NCBI GenBank assembly: GCA_045628125.1
Contig: JAZQPA010000173.1
Coordinates: 1 to 5,462, forward strand
Source of the DNA: Minthousia sp045628125
GTDB taxonomy: Bacteria; Bacteroidota; Bacteroidia; Bacteroidales; Bacteroidaceae
DNA: 5,462 bases
Direction: 5' to 3'
The position numbers and the translations under genes were made by a program. Below the pieces are notes generated by a model. That model did not search any database. It was given only the letters and a program-made list of their open reading frames with translations, and was not told the origin of the DNA. Positions within the stretch are counted from its first letter, which is position 1, and the number at the start of each line of letters is the position of its first letter. Of the stretch, positions 1 through 5,363 are shown in pieces.

Positions 1-903
1 GCCGATGATGACTACAAAAGCCTGATGCTCTTGCCTGTAGGCATTTATCACTTTGGCAAACTCACTCAAGTAACGGCGATATTTTGCTCTTCGCTCTTCT
101 GAATCGCTGAAAAAGAAGATGTTGTCATACTGTAATGACCGATTACCTGTCAGCATGGCCTCTATCCAGCGTCCCACAGAAGGACGTACCGGCCAGCAGA
201 ACGGGTTGATGACTGCTACGCCTAACACTGGGCTGTGTCCGTCCCATCCCTGACTCATCAGCAACTGGCGACCGTTGTCCAGCACGTCAGGCACTTGAAA
301 AGTCCAGGCAGTATCTGTTCCCAGATGACATTTAAATCCCATTTGCTGAAGGTTGACCAGTGCCTGTTGGCTTCGGGCTATGAAATGCGTATCCTGACAC
401 ATTTCTTTGCTCAGTTTGGCCAAAGTTGGTTTCAGTAAGGTGACATCCGAGCCATAGGCAATGCACGGCTTTCCTTGGCGTTTCATAATACCTGCTGCCT
501 GACAGAAGAACATTGATAGCACATCGGCAAACGTGTGAGTTAGGGTAGAACCTTCACAGAGTATGGCCGCATGATGTGAGGATGCGGCACGGAACAGCGC
601 CCAACAGAAAAAGGTAGGAAAGGGCAGGATACGAACATCCTCCGGGAAATAGCCTTGAGTCAGTTCCGGATTCAGTGTCATGACTGTCAGTTCAATCTTC
701 TCCGCTCCAAACTCCTCTTTCAACTGGTCCACCAGGGCAACCACCCGGGCATCGGCTCCCGTATTGCGGGCTCCGTTGTATCCAACCAACAGAATTTTCA
801 GTTTCTTTCCCGGTGCCCAACGGTCATAACGTACTATCCCCAAACGGGATAATACCTTGGCCCATCGGCTCAGCCAGACAAATAACCTGATTAATAATTC
901 CAT
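1..903 (-). CDS. Polysaccharide pyruvyl transferase family protein, C-terminus cut by window edge
   Basis: This frame stays open for 301 codons from the ATG at 903-901 to the left edge, so the C-terminus is missing. The N-terminal part reads KILLVGYNGARNTGADARV (residues 36-54), matching the glycine/asparagine-rich opening motif of the polysaccharide pyruvyl transferase family (PF04230; CsaB and WcaK relatives). Further family-like segments are CEGSTL (116-121), the Y-G-S-D stretch (150-153), an ARS element near 176-178 and a G-T-D-T-A-W motif (195-200) resembling the family's 'pDtA' site. Members usually add a ketal-linked pyruvate to a sugar of a cell-surface polysaccharide, using phosphoenolpyruvate, in the cytoplasm. 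The substrate cannot be told here, and some members of the family do other chemistry. Family members are commonly nearly 400 residues, so perhaps a quarter is missing. The gene diverges from the MarR gene and has its own promoter. Confidence 0.82.
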   Translation of the reverse strand, partial: MELLIRLFVWLSRWAKVLSRLGIVRYDRWAPGKKLKILLVGYNGARNTGADARVVALVDQLKEEFGAEKIELTVMTLNPELTQGYFPEDVRILPFPTFFCWALFRAASSHHAAILCEGSTLTHTFADVLSMFFCQAAGIMKRQGKPCIAYGSDVTLLKPTLAKLSKEMCQDTHFIARSQQALVNLQQMGFKCHLGTDTAWTFQVPDVLDNGRQLLMSQGWDGHSPVLGVAVINPFCWPVRPSVGRWIEAMLTGNRSLQYDNIFFFSDSEERRAKYRRYLSEFAKVINAYRQEHQAFVVIIG

Positions 904-933
904 TTCTGTATTGAGATTGTCCTAAATACACTG

Positions 934-965
934 CAAAGGTAAGCAAAATTTACAACTATCCCAAT
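934..965 (-). promoter_or_regulatory. Bacteroidota-type promoter for the pyruvyl transferase gene
   Basis: Read on the minus strand, TACCTTTG at 941-934 is a perfect match to the Bacteroidota -7 consensus TAnnTTTG. An ATTG (965-962) lies 20 nt upstream, one base off the TTTG -33 box. The predicted transcript start is near 927, which gives a leader of about 25 nt before the ATG at 903. Spacing and orientation support that start codon. Confidence 0.6.
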
Positions 966-1031
966 CCATATCCTCTATTATTCTAGGGTAAATATAGGGG
1001 CTGTTGCTGATTTTTGAGACTTTTAACATAA

Positions 1032-1047
1032 ATATCGTATGCGATAT
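1032..1047. promoter_or_regulatory. Candidate operator of the OhrR/MarR regulator (palindrome)
   Basis: ATATCGTATGCGATAT is a perfect inverted repeat with 6-bp arms (ATATCG/CGATAT) and a 4-nt centre. It sits where the -33 element of the downstream promoter should be, a position that suits repression. MarR-family dimers bind palindromes of about this size and often control their own gene. Binding by the product of the adjacent gene is an inference. Confidence 0.5.
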
Positions 1048-1059
1048 AAATAAAACCTA

Positions 1060-1067
1060 TACATTTG
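1060..1067 (+). promoter_or_regulatory. -7 promoter box of the marR-gpx operon
   Basis: TACATTTG matches the Bacteroidota -7 consensus TAnnTTTG exactly. It implies transcription starting near 1074, with a leader of under 20 nt. No good TTTG -33 box is present at the usual distance. That space is filled by the palindrome at 1032-1047. An AAAGGA stretch (1075-1080) lies 10 nt before the ATG at 1091 and may be a weak ribosome binding site. Confidence 0.6.
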
Positions 1068-1090
1068 CATCCGTAAAGGAAAAATGAATT

Positions 1091-1549
1091 ATGGCATACG
1101 ATCAACTAAAACTTGATGCCCAGCTTTGTTTTCGCTTGTATACAGCGTCAAGACTTGTACAACAGTGTTATAAGCCTTGGTTTGACAAGATGGGTATAAC
1201 CTATCCTCAATATCTGGTGCTGATGGTACTGTGGGAACATGACAATCGTATCGTGAGCGATATAACTGAGCAGGTTCAATTAGAAACCAATACGGTAACC
1301 CCATTGCTTCAGCGGATGGAGCGCGAGGGGCTGATAGTACGTACCGCTAGTGCGGTGGATTCCCGACAGAAGATTGTCTCACTGACCAAAAAAGGCCGCC
1401 AGTTGGAAGAACAGGCAAAGGAGATTCCCGGTTGCATGGTCACAGAGATGGCGCAGGAAGGACTGGAAGTGGCCGATCTGGCTGAAATGGCTCCTATGCT
1501 GGATAAATTGATAGTTGCGATGAATGACATAAAAAATAAGAAAAGATAG
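1091..1549 (+). CDS. OhrR-like MarR-family organic peroxide sensor/repressor
   Basis: This 152-residue protein has the full length of a MarR-family winged helix-turn-helix repressor. The opening LCFRLYTASR and GITYPQYLVLMVLWE (35-49) are diagnostic of the OhrR subgroup. Cys13, Tyr27 and Tyr38 fall at the spacing of the peroxide-reactive Cys15 and its partners Tyr29 and Tyr40 in Bacillus subtilis OhrR. The DNA-binding part covers roughly residues 50-100, including TVTPLLQRMEREGL and the wing D90-S-R92. Family members repress peroxide-detoxifying genes until the cysteine is oxidised. Two more cysteines, Cys26 and Cys115, are present; Cys115 lies near where the second cysteine of two-cysteine OhrR proteins falls, so the sensing mode is open. 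The stop is 5 nt before the peroxidase start, so the two are very likely cotranscribed. A palindrome over the promoter suggests autoregulation. It is assigned to the OhrR subgroup by sequence, not by a neighbouring ohr gene. Confidence 0.88.
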   Translation: MAYDQLKLDAQLCFRLYTASRLVQQCYKPWFDKMGITYPQYLVLMVLWEHDNRIVSDITEQVQLETNTVTPLLQRMEREGLIVRTASAVDSRQKIVSLTKKGRQLEEQAKEIPGCMVTEMAQEGLEVADLAEMAPMLDKLIVAMNDIKNKKR

Positions 1550-1554
1550 AAGAG

Positions 1555-2160
1555 ATGAAACGATTATTTACCCTGTTGCTTCTGGCAACAACAACTGTTT
1601 GCGCAATGGCACAAAACACAATTTACGACTTTACCGTTACTGACAATCAGGGAAAGTCACAGTCTCTGGCCGATTTCAAGGGTCAGGTTATCTTGGTGGT
1701 GAACACCGCTACCGAGTGTGGATTTACTCCTCAGTATGCTGATCTGGATTCCCTGTACGATGCTTATCGCGACAAGGGTTTCACCGTATTGGATTTCCCA
1801 TGCAACCAGTTCGGTGGTCAGGCTCCAGGTACAGACGAGGAGATTGAGACCTTCTGCACCCTGCGTTTCGGTACCGAGTTCCCTCGTTTCCATAAGATTG
1901 ATGTGAATGGCGAGAATGAGATTCCACTTTACACCTGGCTGAAGTCGCAGAAGGGCTTTGCCGGATTTAATCCTGCTCACCGTCTTACCAGCATTCTGGA
2001 TAACATGTTCCGTAAGAACGATCCGGATTATGAGAAGAAACCGGATATCAAGTGGAACTTTACCAAGTTCCTCATCGACCGCAACGGAAATGTGATTCAG
2101 CGCTTTGAGCCTACGGCAGATTTTAGCGAGTTGGCTCCAGCCATCGAGAAAGTATTATAA
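1555..2160 (+). CDS. Secreted glutathione peroxidase (Cys type)
   Basis: The 201-residue product starts with a signal peptide (about 1-19, cleavage after AMA), so it should act in the periplasm or outside. The rest is a glutathione peroxidase domain, which reduces hydrogen peroxide and organic hydroperoxides. NTATECGFTPQY (50-61) holds the peroxidatic Cys55 in place of selenocysteine. FPCNQFGGQAPG (81-92) contains Gln89 and WNFTKFLIDRNGNV (167-180) contains Trp167 and Asn168, completing the catalytic tetrad. Cys101 in the FCTLRF segment matches the resolving cysteine of thioredoxin-dependent members, so thioredoxin or another thiol protein is a likelier reductant than glutathione. Residues about 133-165 form a longer insertion before the WNF motif than in the common 160-residue bacterial enzymes. 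An AGAAGAG stretch just before the ATG can serve as ribosome binding site. It is the second gene of the OhrR-like operon, which suggests peroxide induction. Confidence 0.93.
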   Translation: MKRLFTLLLLATTTVCAMAQNTIYDFTVTDNQGKSQSLADFKGQVILVVNTATECGFTPQYADLDSLYDAYRDKGFTVLDFPCNQFGGQAPGTDEEIETFCTLRFGTEFPRFHKIDVNGENEIPLYTWLKSQKGFAGFNPAHRLTSILDNMFRKNDPDYEKKPDIKWNFTKFLIDRNGNVIQRFEPTADFSELAPAIEKVL

Positions 2161-2166
2161 ATGAAT

Positions 2167-2199
2167 AAAGGCTTGCCCAATGGCAGGCCTTTTATTTTT
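2167..2199 (+). terminator. Rho-independent terminator after the peroxidase gene
   Basis: An 11-bp stem, AAAGGCTTGCC (2167-2177) against GGCAGGCCTTT (2182-2192), has one G-T wobble and a CAAT loop. It is followed by a T-rich run to 2199. It begins 6 nt after the peroxidase stop and closes the two-gene operon. Confidence 0.88.
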
Positions 2200-2235
2200 A
2201 CGGCATAATTATTCTTCAATACCGGGGAAAATGTT

Positions 2236-2243
2236 TACCTTTA
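2236..2243 (+). promoter_or_regulatory. Probable -7 box for the serine hydrolase gene
   Basis: TACCTTTA differs from the TAnnTTTG consensus only in the last base. It sits between the upstream terminator and the hydrolase. The implied transcript start near 2250 lies downstream of the ATG at 2245, which argues that translation begins at 2269 or 2272. A -33 element is not convincing. Confidence 0.45.
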
Positions 2244-2268
2244 CATGCGGAAACAAAAAACACTGACT

Positions 2269-3285
2269 ATGATGAAAAGACTATTACCGGCATTAGCCAT
2301 TGCATTCTTGTGTGCCTGTTCAGGAAATACCGATCCAAATGCCCTTCCAGTGGCACAAAGTACTACAGTCGATACCTCTTCGTTTGATAAGGTCTTTCAG
2401 GTGACAGAGTCGCACGTTGTGGATGAACTGCATAGCATGGTTGTTCTGAAAGATGGTGAAGTGATATATCAGCGGTACGATACCGGTCATACCCCAGATG
2501 AACTGCATGTGCTGTGGTCGGCCAGCAAGACATTTACCGCCACTGCCATAGGATTTGCTGTTCAGGACGGGTTGCTGACGGTGGATGATAAGGTGGTAAG
2601 TTTCTTTGAACCAGAGATTTTCCATAAGGAACCTTCAGATTCTTTGAAGAGTATGACCATTAAGCATCTGCTAACCATGTCATCCGGATTCAATGGCGAT
2701 TATATCTCCGATACCCGTGCATTGATTCTGCAGAATCCTACCGAGAAAACCCTGAATACCCCATTGCATTTTATGCCGGGTGAGCGTTTTCAGTACAATA
2801 GCATGAACACCTATCTGCTGTCTGCTATTATTACAAAGGTGACTGGCCGTAAGCTGGAGGATTATCTGTCTGAGAAACTGTTCACTCCACTGGGCATAAA
2901 GAACCATATTTGGCAGGAATCGGCCGAAGGAGTCAATTCTGGCGGTTGGGGCTTGTACCTGCAGAGCGAGTCTTTGGCCAAGATGGGTCAGTTCATGTTG
3001 GATAAGGGCATGTGGAAGGGCAAGCAGCTGCTGAACAGTGAATGGTTTGACGAGGCGATGTCCGTTCAGATAACCAAGGGACAGAGCGGTTCCCACGACT
3101 GGACAGCCGGTTACGGTTACCAGATGTGGAAATGTGAGTTGCCAGCTTACCGTATTGATGGCGCTTGGGGACAGTTTGTTATCGTCATCCCGGAGAAGAA
3201 TGCTGTTGTGGCTATCACCGCACATGCTAATAATACCCAGGGTATTCTGGATGCCGTTTGGGAACATGTTTATCCTGCATTGTAA
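2269..3285 (+). CDS. Lipoprotein serine hydrolase, beta-lactamase/NylB-like fold
   Basis: From the ATG at 2269 the product has 338 residues. The frame also opens at 2245, but that ATG overlaps the likely promoter. The N-terminus MMKRLLPALAIAFLCAC ends in a lipobox (L-C-A-C), so Cys17 is probably lipidated and the protein envelope-anchored. The catalytic S-x-x-K motif is Ser84-Ala-Ser-Lys87 in LWSASKTFTAT, as in class C beta-lactamases, DD-peptidases and esterases. The second motif is Tyr176-Asn-Ser (FQYNSMNTYLL) rather than the Y-x-N of true class C enzymes. The third region is a Gly-Ala-Trp-Gly-Gln stretch (298-302) leading into FVIVIPEKN, not a K-T-G box. NSGGWGLY (223-230) and the third region resemble 6-aminohexanoate-dimer hydrolase (NylB)-like members. 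Amide or ester hydrolysis of an unknown periplasmic substrate is likely; beta-lactam resistance is not implied. It ends 2 nt before the next gene. Confidence 0.85.
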   Translation: MMKRLLPALAIAFLCACSGNTDPNALPVAQSTTVDTSSFDKVFQVTESHVVDELHSMVVLKDGEVIYQRYDTGHTPDELHVLWSASKTFTATAIGFAVQDGLLTVDDKVVSFFEPEIFHKEPSDSLKSMTIKHLLTMSSGFNGDYISDTRALILQNPTEKTLNTPLHFMPGERFQYNSMNTYLLSAIITKVTGRKLEDYLSEKLFTPLGIKNHIWQESAEGVNSGGWGLYLQSESLAKMGQFMLDKGMWKGKQLLNSEWFDEAMSVQITKGQSGSHDWTAGYGYQMWKCELPAYRIDGAWGQFVIVIPEKNAVVAITAHANNTQGILDAVWEHVYPAL

Positions 3286-3287
3286 TC

Positions 3288-3917
3288 ATGACCATTAAAA
3301 CCTATATCTCATTACTGGTTTCCTTCCTGTTGATTGCAGCACAGCCCTGCTTTGCAGCCGGTGGGAGTGACAAGAAGGCCCAGGAACTGTTTACCAAGGC
3401 CTATGAGCAGGTTATGGGACCTCAGGGCTCTTCATTTCATTATTCTGTGAATATCGTTGGTATTTACAAGACAGAGGGTGACATTATATATAAAGGGAAG
3501 AAGTCGTATTTTGAAGAAAGCCGCATGGCTTCCTGGGATAACGGCACGATAGTATACAAGGCTGACAAAAAGAAACAGGAAGTGAATATCTATCGTTCCG
3601 ATGACGAGAACAGAGACAAGTACTTGTCCAAGTTCAACTATGACATAAATAAGTTCGAGTATAGCTACATCACCAAGGATGACTGTTATGAAATTACAGC
3701 CAAGGTTCCCAATGCCAAGTTCTTTGGAGTGCGTGAGGCCAAGATTTTGGTAAAGAAATCCAATCTTCATCCGGTAAGTCTTACTGTAAAGGTGGCTTTT
3801 ATGCATGCCACTATCAAGATTACTAATTTTAAAAGTGGAAATGTAAGCGACAGCAGTTTCGTTTTCCCAAAAAAACGTTTTTCCGGATACAAAACGATAG
3901 ATCATCGTAATGAGTAA
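3288..3917 (+). CDS. LolA-like periplasmic protein (putative outer membrane lipoprotein carrier)
   Basis: The chosen start at 3288 gives 209 residues opening with a clean signal peptide (MTIKTYISLLVSFLLIAAQ, cleavage near residues 23-24). An upstream in-frame ATG at 3258 would overlap the hydrolase and spoil the signal. The mature part is rich in alternating beta-strand patterns: FHYSVNIVGIYKTEGDIIYKG, an IVYKAD strand pair with QEVNIY, and YEITAKVPNAKFFGVREAKILVKK. The C-terminus FVFPKKRFSGYKTIDHR resembles the 'F..kkYPgyeviDLR' ending I associate with Bacteroidota LolA-like proteins. LolA shuttles lipoproteins across the periplasm to the outer membrane, but many proteins with this fold have no proven cargo, and this one is a divergent member. 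The 2-nt gap to the upstream lipoprotein hydrolase implies cotranscription and perhaps translational coupling. A link between this protein and that lipoprotein is speculation. Confidence 0.68.
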   Translation: MTIKTYISLLVSFLLIAAQPCFAAGGSDKKAQELFTKAYEQVMGPQGSSFHYSVNIVGIYKTEGDIIYKGKKSYFEESRMASWDNGTIVYKADKKKQEVNIYRSDDENRDKYLSKFNYDINKFEYSYITKDDCYEITAKVPNAKFFGVREAKILVKKSNLHPVSLTVKVAFMHATIKITNFKSGNVSDSSFVFPKKRFSGYKTIDHRNE

Positions 3918-3951
3918 CGATTTGTAAATCATTCAGTAAAATGTAACACGT

Positions 3952-5232
3952 ATGCTGACACATATCTTAATGGTTATGATGGGGCTCCTGATAGGAGTTG
4001 TAGTAAAGGCATTGGGAAAATACAACCCTCTTCCTTACACAGTTACCCTTTTTGCTATCGGAATTGCCATTGGTCTTTGCTCCCAAGTTGAACTGTTCGG
4101 AGAGGATACCTACTTCACCAAAGGTGTTGATATGGTCTTTAGTATGGATCCGGATTTCATCCTGTACGTATTCCTTCCTATCTTGGTGTTTGATGCGGCA
4201 TACGAGATGGATTTGACAACCTTCAATAAGACATTTTTCAACTCTACCTTATTGGCTGGCCCCGGATTGGTTATATGCATGTTACTTACGGCATGTCTGG
4301 TTATGGGTTTGCTTCATTTGTCTGGCGAATACAACTCAGACATGTGGATATTTGCATTGATGTTTGGTGGTCTGATTTCAGCTACCGACCCTGTGGCAGT
4401 TGTGGCTCTGCTCCAGGAATTAGGAACCAGCAAGAAATTCTCAACACTGGTAGATGGCGAATCGCTTCTCAACGATGCCTCGGGTCTGGTGTGCTTCATG
4501 ATGTTCTATTCTCATTTTATCGCTAAAGGGGGAGTCGGCAATCCTGTAATCTATTTTGGTTGGGTGATATTGGCAAGCTTCATCATCGGTTATATCGTTT
4601 ACAGGCTGACATTGAAATCCGTTAAGCTTCTCAAGGATGAAATGCTGCAGATTTGTGTGGTAGTGGTGGCTGCATATGCTACATTTATGATTGCACAAAG
4701 TCTTTTGGAAGTTTCAGGCGTCATAGCGCTGGTGGTATTCGGACATTATTTTGCACAAAGTGGGCGACCCAGCCTTAGCGAATCTACCAATAAAGATATG
4801 GAGAAGTTCTGGTCTCTTCTTGCATATGTAGCCAATACATTGATCTTCCTCATGGTAGGTATTCTCATTGCCACAAAGGTTGATCTTACATGGACCAGAG
4901 TTCTTTATGCCGTTCTTGTCTATGTGGGCCTTAACATCATACGTTTCATCATGATTGGACTGCTTTATCCAATCCTCAAACGAAAGGGCTACGGTCTTAG
5001 TCTACGTGAAGCCATAGTTTTGGGTTGGGGCGGCCTTCGTGGTGCACTCAGTATGAGTATGGCACTTATGGTGAGCTACAATATGGATATTCCTCAGCAT
5101 CCGCGCGATTCAATTCTTATCTATACGGCTGGTGTTATCACACTTACGCTTTGCATCAATGCTACTACGAGTAAGTGGCTGGTGAAAAAACTGCAAATGG
5201 GACAGGACCCAGAGAAACAAAAAGCCTGCTGA
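3952..5232 (+). CDS. CPA1-family Na+/H+ antiporter (NhaP-like)
   Basis: The 426-residue, strongly hydrophobic protein fits about 12-13 membrane segments and the usual core length of cation:proton antiporter-1 proteins. FLPILVFDAAYEMD (75-88) is a family signature. GLISATDPVAVVALL (140-154) carries the T145-D146-P147 of the unwound helix. DGESLLNDAS (168-177) carries Glu170, Ser171 and the Asn174-Asp175 pair that binds ions and marks electroneutral exchangers such as Methanocaldococcus NhaP1. GWGGLRGALSMSMAL (358-372) holds the conserved Arg363. It should exchange cytoplasmic Na+ (or K+/Li+) for protons at the inner membrane, serving pH and salt balance. The tail after the last helix is only about 16 residues, with no TrkA-C or other regulatory domain. 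It starts 34 nt after the LolA-like gene with no terminator between, so it may belong to the same transcript. Its last codons and stop lie inside the terminator hairpin. Confidence 0.93.
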   Translation: MLTHILMVMMGLLIGVVVKALGKYNPLPYTVTLFAIGIAIGLCSQVELFGEDTYFTKGVDMVFSMDPDFILYVFLPILVFDAAYEMDLTTFNKTFFNSTLLAGPGLVICMLLTACLVMGLLHLSGEYNSDMWIFALMFGGLISATDPVAVVALLQELGTSKKFSTLVDGESLLNDASGLVCFMMFYSHFIAKGGVGNPVIYFGWVILASFIIGYIVYRLTLKSVKLLKDEMLQICVVVVAAYATFMIAQSLLEVSGVIALVVFGHYFAQSGRPSLSESTNKDMEKFWSLLAYVANTLIFLMVGILIATKVDLTWTRVLYAVLVYVGLNIIRFIMIGLLYPILKRKGYGLSLREAIVLGWGGLRGALSMSMALMVSYNMDIPQHPRDSILIYTAGVITLTLCINATTSKWLVKKLQMGQDPEKQKAC

Positions 5233-5249
5233 AAATCAGCAGGCTTTTT
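5219..5249. terminator. Strong, probably bidirectional terminator
   Basis: A perfect 14-bp stem pairs 5219-5232 (AAAAAGCCTGCTGA) with 5236-5249 around an AAA loop. A T-run follows on the plus strand. On the minus strand the same hairpin is followed by TTTTTGTTTC, so it can stop both the antiporter transcript and the convergent RNA gene. The antiporter stop codon TGA (5230-5232) is the top of the left arm. A duplicate copy at 5401-5431 is an assembly artefact. Confidence 0.9.
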
Positions 5250-5258
5250 ATTATGGAG

Positions 5259-5280
5259 TGGAGCTGGAGGGAGTCGAACC
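5259..5280 (-). ncRNA. ssrA: 3' end of a probable tmRNA (ssrA), interrupted by adapter
   Basis: The minus strand reads GGTTCGACTCCCTCCAGCTCC then A (5280-5259). This is the T-loop TTCGACT, the 3' half of the T-stem (CCCTC), the acceptor strand CAGCTCC and a discriminator A. The ending strongly resembles bacterial tmRNA, whose 5' end GGGGCTG can pair with CAGCTCC. E. coli tmRNA ends in a very similar ...CTCCCGCCAGCTCCA before its CCA. Here the next bases are CTC, so CCA does not appear to be encoded. Only this fragment is present: the 5' half of the T-stem would have to continue past 5280, where adapter sequence begins. A tRNA with a GGAGCTG acceptor arm is the alternative. Confidence 0.62.
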
Positions 5281-5363
5281 AAGTCGGAGGCCAAGCGGTC
5301 TTAGGAAGACAACAATGGGCACCAACTCCTTGGCTCACAGAACACATGGCTACGATCCGACTT
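5281..5363 (+). other. Sequencing adapter contamination (MGI/BGI DNBSEQ type), not genomic
   Basis: From memory of the published adapter, 5281-5312 (beginning AAGTCGGAGGCCAAGCGGTC) is the forward adapter arm. Positions 5313-5322 (CAATGGGCAC) are the right length and place for the 10-nt sample barcode. Positions 5323-5363 (beginning CAACTCCTTGGCTCACAG and ending CGATCCGACTT) are the complement of the reverse adapter arm. The only difference I see is one G missing after CAGAAC near 5342, which makes the block 83 instead of 84 nt. The block interrupts the tRNA-like 3' end and sits between two identical 99-bp copies of genomic sequence. Confidence 0.93.

Larger units (their letters stand above)
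5182..5280 (+). repeat. Genomic original of a 99-bp segment duplicated by artefact
   Basis: This segment, from GTGAAAAAACTG to GAGTCGAACC, recurs without mismatch at 5364-5462, offset 182 nt. It contains the antiporter tail, the terminator and the tmRNA-like 3' end. It is continuous with the antiporter reading frame on its left, so this copy is taken as genuine. Its limits are probably those of one short library insert. Confidence 0.9.

Noticed and set aside
235..852. Plus-strand ORFs at 235-438 and 655-852
   Set aside because: Both are antisense to a continuous 301-codon frame with clear polysaccharide pyruvyl transferase motifs, and neither looks like a known protein.
2245..2268. An earlier start for the serine hydrolase at 2245
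   Set aside because: It lies at or before the transcript start implied by the -7-like box at 2236-2243, and the signal peptide is complete from 2269. It is not fully excluded.
3258..3287. An earlier start for the LolA-like gene at 3258
   Set aside because: It would overlap the hydrolase by 28 nt and place an extra segment before a clean signal peptide that begins at 3288.
3919..3930. Short palindrome GATTTGTAAATC between the LolA-like and antiporter genes
   Set aside because: The arms are only 5 bp in AT-rich DNA, there is no convincing -7 box downstream, and it is too weak for a terminator.
1309..3932. Minus-strand ORFs opposite the MarR, peroxidase, hydrolase and LolA-like genes
   Set aside because: They are shadows of plus-strand genes that have clear family motifs, and none has recognisable motifs or a promoter of its own.
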